Below, one piece after another: positions 27,402-39,387 of a stretch of DNA of 64,000 bases. The translations under genes were made by a program, and so were the position numbers. The notes beneath the pieces are model-generated. The model was not told the DNA's origin. It saw nothing but the letters and a program-made list of their open reading frames with translations, and made no database searches. This stretch comes from Staphylococcus saccharolyticus (lineage in GTDB: Bacteria > Bacillota > Bacilli > Staphylococcales > Staphylococcaceae), in assembly GCF_900458815.1 (NCBI RefSeq), contig NZ_UHDZ01000001.1, positions 868,001-932,000 on the forward strand, written 5' to 3'. Numbering within the stretch: position 1 is the first letter of the stretch; every line of letters starts with the position of its first letter.

Positions 27402-28781
27402 TTAATTCTTAAAGAAAGCTTTGATATATTTTAATTTGCCTTTGTAAGGTGGGAAGAAGATACTAGATTCTAAACGTATAGATTTAAAGGTATAAGATTT
27501 CATATGGCTAAAGGTATCAAATGAATACTTGCCATGATATTGCTCCATTCCTGACGCTCCGACACCACCAAATGGTAAATTAGGATTAGCTAAATGCATT
27601 AATGTATCATTAATTGCACCTCCACCAAATGATAACTCTTCTAATACTCTATGTGTCGTGTTTTCATCTTCACTAAAAAGATATAAACTTAAAGGCTTGG
27701 GTTTGCTTTGAATCATTTCAAGTGCTTCGTCGAAATGATCATAGGTAACAATCGGCAAAATAGGTCCAAATATTTCATCTTCCATAATCTTATCTTCAAA
27801 AATAATTCCATCTAATAAAGTGGGTTCTTATACAAATCTTCTTTAGAGCTTTTACCACCGAATACAACTTTATCTTTATGAATGTATAATAATTTATTGA
27901 GTCGAGAGAAACATTTCTCATTAACTATCCTACCAAAATCAGGACTCTCCTTAATATTTTGTCCATAAAATTCAGTTATAGTACTCTTTAAAGCTTCAAC
28001 TAAATCATTTTTAACTCTACGGTTAACTAAAATATAATCAGGTGCCACGCAAGTTTGTCCTGCATTAGTAAACTTACCGAAACTAATACGCTCACTAGCT
28101 ATTTTGATATTTGCAGTGTTATCAACAATAACAGGGGATTTACCACCTAATTCTAATGTTACTGGAATTAATTTTTTAGCTGCAGCCTCGTAAACAACTT
28201 TGCCAACTTTTTCACTTCCAGTAAAGAACATATAATCAAATGGTAAACTCAATAATTCTTGGGTTTTTTTGATACCACCTTCAACCACAGAAACATAATT
28301 TGAATCAAAGGCATCTTCAATAATATTTCTAATTACTTTAGCAACATTCGGTGTAAGTTCTGAGGGTTTAACTATAGCGGTGTTACCTGCTGCAATTGCA
28401 CCAATTAAAGGTTCAAATACCAATTGGACTGTGTAGTTAAATGGTCCAATAATAAGTACAGTACCCATAAGGTTCTTTCTTAATATAACTTTTAGTAGGT
28501 AATAAATAGAGAGATGTATCTACTTGTTTCGTTTTAGCCCAATTCTTTAATTCTTTGCGAGTAAACTTAATGTTTTTTAGTAACATACCAATTTCTATAA
28601 CATAAGCTTCTACTTTGCTTTTACCTAAATCTTTGTCAAGCGTGGTAAGAAGTTCGCTTTCATGATTCTTAATACTTTTACTAAGATATTTTAATTGTTG
28701 TTTGCGAAATTTAAGGTTTTTAGTTATGTGAGAATTAAAGAAACCTTTACTATTGTTAAATTTACTTTCAATCACAGTCAT
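27402..28781 (-). pseudogene. aldH: Broken aldehyde dehydrogenase
   Basis: A class-3-like NAD(P)-dependent aldehyde dehydrogenase in three frames. Piece 1 (28781-28437) ends at 'KEPYG'; an extra G near 28464 shifts the frame; piece 2 holds 'ELGGKSP' (catalytic glutamate) and 'FTNAGQTCVAPD' (catalytic cysteine); a base is lost near 27826; piece 3 starts 'MEDEIFGPILPIV' and runs to the usual C-terminus 'YIKAFFKN'. Catalytic residues are all still present, and only two single-base changes separate it from an intact gene, so decay is recent or the calls need checking. Membrane-associated relatives act on long-chain aldehydes. Confidence 0.85.
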
Positions 28782-28929
28782 TGTATAAATACCTCCATAG
28801 TTTATATATTCAAGAGGTTTATGTTGTCGCTTATTAAATTAGTTGAAAACATAAAAACACTTAATAAATACTTACCCTAAAAAGAAATTTCTAAAATAAA
28901 AAATTTCTTTTAAAGAATTGATTAATGAA

Positions 28930-28958
28930 AAAAGGAGCATAACAATGCTCCTAAAAAA
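28930..28958 (-). terminator. ppaC terminator
   Basis: On the minus strand AGGAGCA, 6 nt, TGCTCCT, then a run of T (28952-28933 and below in the reverse sense). Just past the ppaC stop. Confidence 0.7.
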
Positions 28959-28980
28959 TATATGTTGAATACTAATTAAA

Positions 28981-29910
28981 TTATTTTGTTAATATTTCAG
29001 TGATTTGCGGTACAACTTGTTTTTTACGTGATACGACACCAGATAAGAATGCCATGCCATCATCTAATTCAACATTAAATGCTTGTCCAACTTTATCTTT
29101 TTCGGCACCAACAACAAGAATTTTAGAATCACTATTAATAATATCAGTAACTACAAGCACAAATAAGTCATATTTCTCATTTGCACTTATTTCTAACATT
29201 ACTTTTTCTAATTCAGTTTTACGGTTTAATACTTCATCAATGTCTACAGTATTTACTTGTGCAATACGTGTTACATAGTCACCCATGTTGAACGATTTCG
29301 CATCCATATTAAGTAAAGTTTCAGCAGATTTATCAATCGTTGAAGCACCTGCTTTTAACATTTCTAGACCGTATTTATCTAAATCAATATTCGCAATATC
29401 TTTTAACGCTTGTGCTGCATTGATGTCTTCTTGGGTACATGTAGGTGATTTAAATAATAAACTATCTGAAATGATTGCTGACACCATTAATCCAGCAATT
29501 TCCGGTTTAATTTCAAAGCCACGTTCTTTATACATTTTATATAAAATTGTAGCACTACATCCCACAGGTTCAGCTCTATAGTATAATGGACCAGCTGTTT
29601 CAAAGTTTGAAATTCTATGGTGGTCAATGACGTGTTTAATAGTTGCATTAGCTATAGAATCCGCACTTTGCTGAAGTTCATTATGGTCGACTAAAATAAC
29701 ATCTTGACCATTTAAATCTTCAGTTAATAATTCTGGTGCACTTACATTGAAGTGATCTAGTGCATATTGTGTTTCTGTACTGACGTCGCCCAAACGGTAA
29801 GCTTTTGCTTCTGAGTTACCAGTTTGTTGTTCAAAATCAGCCATGATAATCGCTGAAGAAATTGCGTCAGTATCTGGATTTTTATGCCCGAAAATAAAAG
29901 TTTTTGTCAT
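28981..29910 (-). CDS. ppaC: Manganese-dependent inorganic pyrophosphatase (DHH family II)
   Basis: 309 residues. The DHH motifs are clear: 'GHKNPDTDA' (H9, D13, D15), 'ILVDHNEL' (about 75) and 'VIDHHRISNF' (about 97), which bind two Mn ions; the C-terminal DHHA2 domain ends with 'SGVVSRKKQVVPQI'. It splits pyrophosphate to phosphate and drives biosynthetic reactions. Start ATG 29910 behind AAGGAG; a TTG two codons upstream is less likely. It follows pncA at 54 bp on the same strand and may share its transcript. Confidence 0.95.
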   Translation of the reverse strand: MTKTFIFGHKNPDTDAISSAIIMADFEQQTGNSEAKAYRLGDVSTETQYALDHFNVSAPELLTEDLNGQDVILVDHNELQQSADSIANATIKHVIDHHRISNFETAGPLYYRAEPVGCSATILYKMYKERGFEIKPEIAGLMVSAIISDSLLFKSPTCTQEDINAAQALKDIANIDLDKYGLEMLKAGASTIDKSAETLLNMDAKSFNMGDYVTRIAQVNTVDIDEVLNRKTELEKVMLEISANEKYDLFVLVVTDIINSDSKILVVGAEKDKVGQAFNVELDDGMAFLSGVVSRKKQVVPQITEILTK

Positions 29911-29964
29911 TTTCAATATCTCCTTATTCTTAAATAGTTATACACATTTTAGCATGTTTTAAGC

Positions 29965-30519
29965 TTATTCTTCTACCGTAGCACCGAGTGAGTTTTGAAA
30001 ATGGGAAAGCGCCCACTTATGTCCTTCGGGGTTAAATGAGGCTACTCCTTTACTAGGAATAGTGATGTTATAACCTAGATTGTAAGCTGAGATAGCGGTG
30101 TGTAGTACACAGATATCTGTACATACACCCACAATTTCTATATCTTGAATACTTCTTTCCCTTAACAAGCTATCCAAAGGTGTACCATAAAATGAATCAT
30201 ATCTTGTTTTATCTAAATAGTGCACATGATGTTTTTCTTTTATATCTTCATATAACTGTCCAACCTTGCCATATAAATCACGTCCCTGAGTGTTATAGAT
30301 ATTATGAGCGGGAAATAATTTCGTTTCAGGATGAAATACGTCATTATTGTAATGTAAATCTATCATAAAAAATATTTCTTCTTGTACATCTGCATAGGTT
30401 TGAAGACGTTGAGTAATAAAATCCTCTATATCTTGGCCGGGTTTGCCACAAGTTAATTTACCATTATCGGCAATAAAATCGATTGAATAATCTACGATGA
30501 TTAAAGCTTTGTTACTCAT
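29965..30519 (-). CDS. pncA: Nicotinamidase (cysteine hydrolase)
   Basis: 184 residues of the isochorismatase-like fold, closest in pattern to streptococcal nicotinamidase: 'IVDYSIDFIADNGKLTCGKPG' at the front, catalytic triad D10, K104 and C137 ('GVCTDICVLHTA'), and metal ligands D54, H56, E65 and H72. It converts nicotinamide to nicotinate. pncB (33989) and nadE (35451) in the same window can carry nicotinate on to NAD, so the route is complete apart from nadD, which lies elsewhere. Upstream of ppaC. Confidence 0.88.
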   Translation of the reverse strand: MSNKALIIVDYSIDFIADNGKLTCGKPGQDIEDFITQRLQTYADVQEEIFFMIDLHYNNDVFHPETKLFPAHNIYNTQGRDLYGKVGQLYEDIKEKHHVHYLDKTRYDSFYGTPLDSLLRERSIQDIEIVGVCTDICVLHTAISAYNLGYNITIPSKGVASFNPEGHKWALSHFQNSLGATVEE

Positions 30520-30716
30520 TAAAGCATCCTCCCAAAGTGTGTTTAAAAAAGCATTAGATTGGTATATTTATATAAAGCTACGACTTTTTATATGCCTATT
30601 AATTTTAAATGATTAAAAATTGAATACCATTTCATAAAGGAAATGTAATTATAGTATATAGAGTTTACTTTAAGCATACAATCTTTATTTTAAAAAATAA
30701 GTAAGGAGTTACTAAT

Positions 30717-31805
30717 ATGATAATTAATGCTAGTGGTTTTGGATTAAAAGGAGAAAGTAAATATAAAGATACTAGAGCAATACAAAAGGCGTTAAATTAT
30801 GCGAAAAAAGATGGCGCACATACAGTTTTTATTCCTAACGGGACTTACTATATAAGAAAAGCTTTAGTCATTTATGACTCTACAACTTTATTGCTTGATG
30901 AAGGAGCAAAACTTGTAAGAAAAGGTAAAGATGCTTTATTAAAGAATGGACGACGTTTTGGTCTTTATCACGGATACCAAGGAAACAGTCATATTTATAT
31001 TAAAGGTGGAATATTTGATATGAATGGTGGCGAATGTCCACATAATAATACGGCTATGAGTATTGGGCATGCTGAGGACATACAAATAATTGGAGTCACT
31101 TTCAAAAATATTGTGGGAGGGCACGGACTAGATGCATGTGGATTAAATGGTCTACATGTTGCCAATTGTTCATTTGAAGGATTCTTAGATGTAGATGGAG
31201 ATCGATCATTTTCAGAAGCCATTCAATTGGATATTCAAGTGCCTGGCGCATTTCCAAAATTTGGAGCAATTGATGGTACGATTACAAAGAATGTTGTAAT
31301 TGAAAATTGTTATTTTGGTGATTCAGATAATCCAAAAATGAAAGCATGGAATCGAGCTATTGGTTCTCATGCGAGTAGGTATAACCGTTTTTACGACAAT
31401 ATCCACATTAGAAATAACGAGTTTGATAGCTTAAATGAATATGCTTTAACACCTTTAAAATCTAAAAACACTTTTATTTCGAATAATCAATTTAGAAATT
31501 GTAATGGTGGAATACGTTTTCTTGGAGTTAAGGACGGGAAAAATGCTGCTGATCCATTAACTGGAGAAGTAAAAGGTACGCAAGCCGGTTGTAATTTCAA
31601 TGTTATAGGCAATACTTTTAGTGGGATTATGAAAAGAGATGCGATTCACATAAGAAGTTATAACCATGTTCAACATCAAAACGTCTTTATTGCAGGAAAC
31701 CACTTTGATGATGCGTCACAGACTATTCATTTAGAAGGTATTATAGATCTTACACTAAATCAGGAAGAGTCGGAAATTAAAATAAAAAAAGTAAATGTTA
31801 ATTAA
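30717..31805 (+). CDS. Right-handed beta-helix protein (pectate-lyase-like fold)
   Basis: 362 residues. The front is typical of GH28-related/pectate-lyase superfamily proteins: '[35 protein letters not shown]', then parallel beta-helix coils ('[21 protein letters not shown]', '[14 protein letters not shown]', '[11 protein letters not shown]', '[10 protein letters not shown]', '[10 protein letters not shown]'). No signal peptide is seen, so it is cytoplasmic or released by lysis. Such folds occur in phage tail fibres and polysaccharide-cleaving enzymes; no phage genes are nearby. SD AAGGAG. The substrate is unknown. Confidence 0.75.
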   Translation: MIINASGFGLKGESKYKDTRAIQKALNYAKKDGAHTVFIPNGTYYIRKALVIYDSTTLLLDEGAKLVRKGKDALLKNGRRFGLYHGYQGNSHIYIKGGIFDMNGGECPHNNTAMSIGHAEDIQIIGVTFKNIVGGHGLDACGLNGLHVANCSFEGFLDVDGDRSFSEAIQLDIQVPGAFPKFGAIDGTITKNVVIENCYFGDSDNPKMKAWNRAIGSHASRYNRFYDNIHIRNNEFDSLNEYALTPLKSKNTFISNNQFRNCNGGIRFLGVKDGKNAADPLTGEVKGTQAGCNFNVIGNTFSGIMKRDAIHIRSYNHVQHQNVFIAGNHFDDASQTIHLEGIIDLTLNQEESEIKIKKVNVN

Positions 31806-31833
31806 CGTTAATGTGTAAATTCTTACAAAATAA

Positions 31834-31861
31834 CAGTCGACGTTTAAAGATGCGTCGACTG
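31834..31861. terminator. Hairpin after the beta-helix gene
   Basis: CAGTCGACG (31834-31842) and CGTCGACTG (31853-31861), perfect 9-bp stem between convergent genes; weak T tract. Confidence 0.55.
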
Positions 31862-31873
31862 CTATTCTAGTAT

Positions 31874-32637
31874 TTAATGAGTTTTAGTAAAAGCACCTAT
31901 TAATTTTACTTTAAAATCCAGTGTTTCTAGTATAGAAATTACTTTTTCAATATTGCCATTAATAGGTGTGTCAGCTTGTACAAAGAAGTGGTACATGCCA
32001 AGCTTTGTTTTTAATGGTCTAGATTCAATCCAAGATAAATTAATATTAAATAGTGCAAAAGTATTCAAAACACTAGCAAGTAAACCCGGTTTATCAAAAG
32101 TAGGGCTGATTAAAAACATTGTAGTGTTAGCATCCTTGCTAAAGTGTGTATCATTTTTAATGACTAAAAATCGAGTGACATTATGTGGATAATCTTGTAT
32201 ATGACTATCTAATGGGAAGTAACCGTATGCTTCTCCACTTCCAACTGGTGCAATTGCACCGATACCATCTCTAATTTTTTCAAGACTTTGAATGGTACTA
32301 TCGACGTAATCATATTTAAAATTGTGCTCGTAAATATAATTAGAAGTTTGACTAATAGCTGGCGCAATAGAGTACACTTTATGAATATTCTCAATATGAT
32401 TAGAATGATTACCATATATTGCAAAATCAATATCTAAGTGAATTTCACCATGTGCAAAGATGTCTTGTTTGGCGAGCGAATCCGCTACAATATTAATCGT
32501 TCCTTCAATAGGAACAATACCTACAGATTGATTGTCACTTGAAACGGCTTGAATCACTTTATGTAAATTTGCTTTATCTATAAATTTATTTTCTTTTTCA
32601 ATTGAATACTTTTAGGTCCAAGATAATATAAATGCAT
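31874..32637 (-). pseudogene. pheA: Broken prephenate dehydratase
   Basis: Prephenate dehydratase makes phenylpyruvate for phenylalanine synthesis. The expected start is ATG 32637 ('MHLYYLGPK') behind GAGGTGG, but about ten residues after GPK are lost with a frameshift, so translation stops within 15 codons. Downstream the body and C-terminal ACT domain ('KPGLLASVLNTFALFNINLSWIESRP', 'GMYHFFVQADT') are open. A second lesion near 32505 has removed four codons from the conserved 'PIENSxEG' motif, leaving 'VPIEGTIN'. It follows the nos remnant with a 19-bp gap, an old two-gene operon also seen in S. aureus. Confidence 0.85.
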
Positions 32638-32655
32638 GGTGCCACCTCGTTTTAA

Positions 32656-33673
32656 TTAATGGAAAGGGCACTTCATAGGTTCGTCTTTTTTATAGAAGAA
32701 ATTCGTATGATGCATTGTATTATCATATCCATGATGATAGTTAGAAGTTAAAGTTGATGTTCATTTCGTTCAAACATTTCAAATTGTTTTGAAGCGGTCA
32801 AATGATCCACAATTGAAACACCTTCAGATTTAAATGAATAATACACAGCATGGTTGAGTTCTACGAGTGCTCGATCTTTATTAAATGAATTATTCTTTAG
32901 TGTATCAAATTCGAAAGCTTCTGCAACTTTTTCTAATAGATTATATCGATAGTTATCAGTGAAATTACGGACTGCTATTTCAGTTACCATATACCATCCG
33001 TTAAATGGCGCGGTTGGATAGGTAATTCCTCCGATTTTTAAATCCATATTTGAAATGATTGGAACGGCATACCATTTTAGATTTAATTGCGCTAACTTAG
33101 GATAATCCTCGTGACATATAGGGACCTCTTTAACAATAGAGCTAGGGAATTCGTGCCATTTTATAGTGTCCTTAGGCATTTGATAAATAAGTGGTAAAAC
33201 ATCAAAATCAGTACCTTTGCTTTGCCTTGCCAACCCAAGTGTTCAGCTAAACGTGTGATTTCTTTCTCAGAAGGGTCATCGGCATGCTCATAGCCAGCAT
33301 AACGAATGATTTGATTATTATAAATTTTAGGCGCATGTGTTGGACTAAAGATTGTAATATAGGGTTTAATCTTATCTCCATTAGTAGCTTCAGTGATATG
33401 TTGATGTAAAGTATCAATAAAATCATTCACATTTTCAATATTTCTAGCATCTTTAACATTTAAAGAATCCCAAAATAATCTGCCAATACAACGATTAGAA
33501 TTTCGCCATGCCATTTTAGCTCCATATGACAATTCTTCGTAAGTGTGTGTGTAACTACCTGTTAAATTTATTTCATTTTCAATTTCACTTAATCTTTTCT
33601 CTATAATACTCTTATCATAATTAAGTTCGGTATACATGGTTTTTATAAATGATGTTGCTTTTTCTAATAACAT
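32656..33673 (-). pseudogene. nos: Broken bacterial nitric oxide synthase oxygenase
   Basis: The N-terminal piece (start 33673) is well kept, with the heme-ligand cysteine region '[13 protein letters not shown]'. A 5-nt tandem duplication (CTTTG twice at 33215-33224) shifts the frame after 'HLGWQGK'. The second piece keeps '[17 protein letters not shown]' and '[16 protein letters not shown]' (substrate site) and stops at 32748. About 20 residues containing the conserved 'WSWLAPPLSPT' region are deleted, and the tail '[13 protein letters not shown]' follows in another frame up to TAA at 32656. Bacterial NOS needs oxygen; its loss would fit a low-oxygen life style. Confidence 0.88.
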
Positions 33674-33988
33674 TTAAAACACCTCATTCGTATTATAATC
33701 GAGCATATAATAATACTCAGTTAAAATGTTTAATTGTCATTAATTTGTCGTTTAGCTTATAAGTAAAATGAATCAGCAATTAACATTGATTAAATGTAAG
33801 TTATGTCTTATAGCAGACTATATTTTACAGAAGGTACTAATATAATTAAAACAAGAACAATTGGAATCAATTCACTTAATTCACATTAAATTATTATAAA
33901 ATTCTGATTAAAACAGTAACTCATTACCTACTAAATATGAATTATGATAAACTAATTGTAAATATTACGGTCGATTGGAGAGATAAGT
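33674..33988. other. nos-pncB intergenic region
   Basis: 315 bp between divergent units. AT-rich. A -10-like TATGATAAACT occurs near 33938-33950, ahead of pncB. No gene, repeat or known operator is seen. Confidence 0.4.
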
Positions 33989-35458
33989 GTGTACCAATTT
34001 AGTGATGACAGCTTGATGTTGCATAATGATTTATATCAAATTAATATGGCTGAAAGTTATTGGAGTGATGGAATTCATGAAAGAATATCTGTTTTTGACT
34101 TATATTTTAGAAGTATGCCGTTTAATAGTGGCTACGCTGTATTCAATGGATTGAAAAGAGTCATCGATTTCATAGAAAAATTTGGATTTATAGATGAAGA
34201 TATACAATATTTAAAATCGATTGGTTATAAAGATGACTTTTTAAATTACTTAAAGGATTTAAAATTTACAGGGAATATTAAATCAATGCAAGAAGGAGAA
34301 TTATGTTTTGGTAATGAGCCGTTATTAAGAGTAGAAGCGCCGCTTATTCAAGCTCAGCTTATTGAAACGATTTTATTAAATATCATTAATTTTCACACTT
34401 TAATTGCTACTAAAGCGAGTAGAATACGTCAAATAGCACTTAATGATACTTTGATGGAGTTCGGCACAAGAAGAGGCCAAGAAATCGATGCAGCTTTATG
34501 GGGGGCTAGAGCAACATTTATCGGGGGGTTTGATTCAACAAGTAATGTTCGCGCGGGTAAATTGTTTGATATCCCAGTATCAGGAACACACGCACATGCG
34601 TTAGTTCAAACATATGGTGACGAATATACTGCGTTTAAAAAATATGCTGAACGACATACCAATTGTGTGTTTTTAGTAGACACATTCCACACACTAAAAT
34701 CAGGTGTGCCAACAGCAATTAAAGTAGCTAAAGAACTTGGTGATACAATCAATTTCATTGGTATAAGACTAGACTCTGGAGATATTGCTTATCTTTCTAA
34801 AGAAGCACGACGTATGTTAGATGAGGCAGGTTTTACTGATGCTAAAATCATTGCTTCTAATGATTTAGATGAACAAACAATTACTAGTTTAAAAGCTCAA
34901 GGCGCTAAAGTTGATGCATGGGGTGTAGGCACAAAACTTATAACAGGTTTTGATCAACCTGCATTAGGTGCTGTGTATAAATTAGTATCAATTGAAACTG
35001 AAGACGGAGTAATGAGTGACCGTATTAAATTATCAAATAATGCAGAAAAAGTAACGACACCAGGTAAGAAAAAAGTGTATCGAATTATTAATAAAAAGAC
35101 TGGAAAAGCTGAAGGAGACTATATCACTTTAGAAGGAGAAGACCCTAATGATGAGAAGCCATTAAAATTATTCCACCCGGTTCATACTTACAAGATGAAA
35201 TTTATTAAATCGTTTGATGCAATCGATTTACACCATTCAATTTTTGAAAAAGGCGAACTTGTATATAAGCTTCCAACTGAACGTGAAGCACAAGCCTATT
35301 TAACACAAAGCTTAGATACGTTATGGGAAGAGAACAAGCGTTATCTTAATCCTCAAGAGTATCCTGTAGACTTAAGTACTAAATGTTGGGAGAATAAACA
35401 TAGACGTATTTTCGAAGTTGCAGAACGTGTGAAAAAGATGGAGGATGAAAATGAGTAA
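33989..35458 (+). CDS. pncB: Nicotinate phosphoribosyltransferase
   Basis: 489 residues, start GTG 33989 behind TTGGAGAG. It joins nicotinate and PRPP (using ATP) to form nicotinate mononucleotide. Seen: the N-terminal '[12 protein letters not shown]', '[19 protein letters not shown]', the histidine region '[10 protein letters not shown]' phosphorylated in the family, '[16 protein letters not shown]' and 'IRLDSGD'. Full length. Its last 8 bp overlap nadE, so both are co-translated, giving the NAD salvage pair next to pncA. Confidence 0.95.
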   Translation: MYQFSDDSLMLHNDLYQINMAESYWSDGIHERISVFDLYFRSMPFNSGYAVFNGLKRVIDFIEKFGFIDEDIQYLKSIGYKDDFLNYLKDLKFTGNIKSMQEGELCFGNEPLLRVEAPLIQAQLIETILLNIINFHTLIATKASRIRQIALNDTLMEFGTRRGQEIDAALWGARATFIGGFDSTSNVRAGKLFDIPVSGTHAHALVQTYGDEYTAFKKYAERHTNCVFLVDTFHTLKSGVPTAIKVAKELGDTINFIGIRLDSGDIAYLSKEARRMLDEAGFTDAKIIASNDLDEQTITSLKAQGAKVDAWGVGTKLITGFDQPALGAVYKLVSIETEDGVMSDRIKLSNNAEKVTTPGKKKVYRIINKKTGKAEGDYITLEGEDPNDEKPLKLFHPVHTYKMKFIKSFDAIDLHHSIFEKGELVYKLPTEREAQAYLTQSLDTLWEENKRYLNPQEYPVDLSTKCWENKHRRIFEVAERVKKMEDENE

Positions 35459-36275
35459 GTTACAAGATATTATTGTTAAAGAAATGAAAGTGAAACAACA
35501 TATAGACAGTAATGAAGAAATAAAAGAAATTAAACAATTTATTAAAGCCTATGTACAATCACATTCATTTATCAAAACGTTAGTACTTGGCATCTCTGGA
35601 GGTCAAGACTCCACTTTAGTAGGTAAATTAGTACAATTAGCTGTTATTGAATTGCGTTCAGAAGGTCGCGATTGTAAATTTATCGCAGTAAAACTCCCTT
35701 ATGGTGTTCAAAGGGATGCAGATGAGGTTGAAGATGCATTAAAATTTATCAAACCTGATTCAACTCTTACAGTAAACATCAAACCAGCTGTTGATCAGAG
35801 TGTACAATCATTACAAGAAGCTGGAATAACTTTAACAGATTTTCAAAAAGGAAATGAAAAAGCACGAGAACGTATGAAAGTTCAGTTTTCAATTGCTTCC
35901 AGTACAAGTGGCATTGTTATAGGTACTGATCATTCAGCAGAAAACATTACTGGTTTTTATACCAAATATGGTGATGGGGCAGCTGACATTGCTCCTATCT
36001 TTGGTTTAAATAAAAGACAAGGCAAACAATTATTAAAATTTTTAGGCGCACCAGCACATCTTTATGAGAAAGTGCCAACAGCAGATTTAGAAGATAATCA
36101 ACCTCAATTACCTGATGAAGAAGCGCTTGGGGTGACATATGATTTAATAGATGATTATTTAGAAGGTAAGGAAATACCTGTAAAAGCTCGAGAAACAATT
36201 GAAAAACATTATGTTAGAAATGCTCATAAACGTGAGCTTGCTTATACTAGATATACCTGGCCTAAAAACGAATAA
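35451..36275 (+). CDS. nadE: NAD synthetase (ammonia-dependent)
   Basis: 274 residues. The N-type ATP pyrophosphatase P-loop SGGQDS lies at 49-54; '[26 protein letters not shown]' and 'LNKRQG' complete the nucleotide and deamido-NAD sites; ends 'RYTWPKNE'. It amidates deamido-NAD to NAD with ammonia; no glutaminase domain is present. ATG 35451 matches relatives; the in-frame ATG two codons earlier is closer to the GGAGG and less likely. Coupled to pncB. Confidence 0.95.
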   Translation: MSKLQDIIVKEMKVKQHIDSNEEIKEIKQFIKAYVQSHSFIKTLVLGISGGQDSTLVGKLVQLAVIELRSEGRDCKFIAVKLPYGVQRDADEVEDALKFIKPDSTLTVNIKPAVDQSVQSLQEAGITLTDFQKGNEKARERMKVQFSIASSTSGIVIGTDHSAENITGFYTKYGDGAADIAPIFGLNKRQGKQLLKFLGAPAHLYEKVPTADLEDNQPQLPDEEALGVTYDLIDDYLEGKEIPVKARETIEKHYVRNAHKRELAYTRYTWPKNE

Positions 36276-36344
36276 TTTTAAGTGACAAATCTTTTAATGA
36301 CTGATAAAATAATCTGGATTTAAAAGTATGAAATGGGGAATTAT

Positions 36345-36938
36345 ATGTCAGCGATTACTCAAAATCCATGGCTAATGGTCTTGGCTATATTTGTTATTAA
36401 TGTGTGTTATGTCGCTTTTTTAACAATGAGAACCATTTTAACATTAAAAGGTTATCGTTATGTTTCAGCAATAGTAAGTTTTCTAGAAGTGCTAGTTTAT
36501 GTTGTTGGATTAGGCCTGGTTATGTCTAGTCTTGATCAAATACAAAATATTTTTGCCTATGCGTTAGGTTTTTCAGTGGGAATTATTGTTGGTATGAAAA
36601 TAGAGGAAAAACTTGCACTAGGCTATACGGTTGTTAATGTTACGTCTTCGGAATATGAACTTGATTTACCTAATGAGTTACGAAATCTTGGTTATGGCGT
36701 AACGCATTATGAGGCTTTCGGACGTGATGGTAGTCGTATGGTCATGCAAATCTTGACACCTAGAAAGTATGAATTGAAACTGATGGATACAATAAAAAGT
36801 CTAGACCCTAAAGCATTTATTATTGCTTATGAACCAAGAAATATTCATGGTGGATTCTGGGTTAAAGGTGTGCGGAGACGTAAACTTAGAGCCTATGAAC
36901 CAGAACAATTAGATGTTGTTGTAGAACACGATAAATAG
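36345..36938 (+). CDS. UPF0316/DUF2179 membrane protein
   Basis: 197 residues: three hydrophobic helices in the first 85 residues, then a soluble DUF2179 domain ('[32 protein letters not shown]', '[18 protein letters not shown]'). It is a conserved staphylococcal family of unknown function, found next to the NETI protein as here. I chose ATG 36345 ('MSAITQNPW') by likeness to relatives; another ATG lies 12 bp upstream. Confidence 0.85.
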   Translation: MSAITQNPWLMVLAIFVINVCYVAFLTMRTILTLKGYRYVSAIVSFLEVLVYVVGLGLVMSSLDQIQNIFAYALGFSVGIIVGMKIEEKLALGYTVVNVTSSEYELDLPNELRNLGYGVTHYEAFGRDGSRMVMQILTPRKYELKLMDTIKSLDPKAFIIAYEPRNIHGGFWVKGVRRRKLRAYEPEQLDVVVEHDK

Positions 36939-36953
36939 AGAGTGTTATATCAA

Positions 36954-37136
36954 ATGAGCAAAAAGTTTAAAGTTAAAGACAATGAAACCGTAGCAGATTG
37001 CCTTGCAAGGATGCGTAACAAAGGTTATATGCCTACCCATAGAATGGAAAAACCTGTTTATAAAGAAAACAAAGATGGAAGCATTGAAGTTTTTAAACAA
37101 GATATTATTTTTGTAGGTAAATCAATTGAACAATAA
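36954..37136 (+). CDS. NETI-motif protein
   Basis: 60 residues, starting 'MSKKFKVKDNETVADCLARMRNKGYMPTHRMEKPV'. The DNETVADCLARM segment is the NETI signature of this small Bacillales family, which has no known function. It is 15 bp after the UPF0316 gene and probably shares its transcript, ended at 37165-37216. Confidence 0.85.
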   Translation: MSKKFKVKDNETVADCLARMRNKGYMPTHRMEKPVYKENKDGSIEVFKQDIIFVGKSIEQ

Positions 37137-37164
37137 TTATATTAATAAGGATGCTTAAAAAATG

Positions 37165-37216
37165 AGAGTAGGACCAATCGTTAAGTGATGATTGTAATTG
37201 TGTCCTACTCTTTTTA
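37165..37216 (+). terminator. Terminator after the NETI gene
   Basis: AGAGTAGGAC (37165-37174) with GTCCTACTCT (37202-37211), then TTTTTATT. The long loop holds a second small inverted repeat. Confidence 0.8.
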
Positions 37217-37351
37217 TTACTTAATTGAGTTTCTAAAACGATTCAAATAAAATAATAATAACTAGTAAAAATATTTATACATTTTTATCAAGTTTTGTTA
37301 AACTAAAAGCGTAAGACTAAACACGAACTTTTAAGATGAAAACAATTTTAA

Positions 37352-38698
<1,347 letters not shown>

Positions 38699-38826
38699 TT
38701 AAAGAAGCAAATGTTTAATTCGTTAGAAACATTTAAAATCCTATACATTTTTCATTGAAACTACTACACTTTAACTAATTAATAAGTTAAAATAATGTAA
38801 GAATAATTGTATAGGGGTTGTTCGAG

Positions 38827-39129
38827 ATGCAAATTGAAAAATTAAGAGGTCAGTCATTAGATGAATTATTTGATGCGATCTTAGCGCTAGAAAATAGAGA
38901 AGAATGTTATCAGTTTTTCGATGATTTATGCACTGTTAATGAAATACAGTCATTATCTCAGAGACTTCAAGTTGCTAAAATGATTAAGCTAGGATATACA
39001 TATGCAACTATTGAGGATGAATCTGGTGCGTCAACTGCGACAATTTCTAGAGTGAAACGTTCATTACAATGGGGTAATGATGCTTACACAATGATTTTAG
39101 ACAGATTGAACATTGAAACAAAAGCATAA
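38827..39129 (+). CDS. TrpR-related YerC/YecD regulator
   Basis: 100 residues with the TrpR-like helix-turn-helix: 'EIQSLSQRLQVAKMIKLGYTYATIEDESGASTATISRVKRSLQWG'. Members are small DNA-binding proteins of unknown target; in Bacillus YerC sits upstream of pcrB-pcrA-ligA, as here. Start ATG 38827 behind AGGGG. It is followed by a strong terminator, so it is separate from pcrB. Confidence 0.85.
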   Translation: MQIEKLRGQSLDELFDAILALENREECYQFFDDLCTVNEIQSLSQRLQVAKMIKLGYTYATIEDESGASTATISRVKRSLQWGNDAYTMILDRLNIETKA

Positions 39130-39164
39130 GTCAAATGACTTATAGCTTGTTATAAAGTGATTCT

Positions 39165-39210
39165 AGAGCTTTAAAAGGTAAAATATATTTCCTTTTAAAG
39201 CTCTTTTAAA
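39165..39210 (+). terminator. Terminator after the yerC-like gene
   Basis: Perfect 14-bp stem AGAGCTTTAAAAGG (39165-39178) with CCTTTTAAAGCTCT (39191-39204). Confidence 0.8.
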
Positions 39211-39387
39211 TTTTTAAGAACATTTAATTAAGGACTAAGTTAAATGATATCTAAATACAGTTTCAAACACCTAAGAGATTTGATAATTTTTTTATTTTAA
39301 TGGTATAGTTTTTTCGTATTTACTCTTTAGAACTTAAGACGTAAAAATGCTATAATTTAGGGTATGTTAAATAAAGGAGTTTCAAAA

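Noticed and set aside
30717..31805. Prophage tail-fibre gene as evidence for a prophage
   Set aside because: No integrase, structural or lysis genes and no attachment-like repeats around it; neighbours are normal chromosomal genes.
37319..37335. CACGAACTTTTA resembling half a PurR box upstream of purB
   Set aside because: Only one half-site, imperfect, and no partner at the usual spacing.
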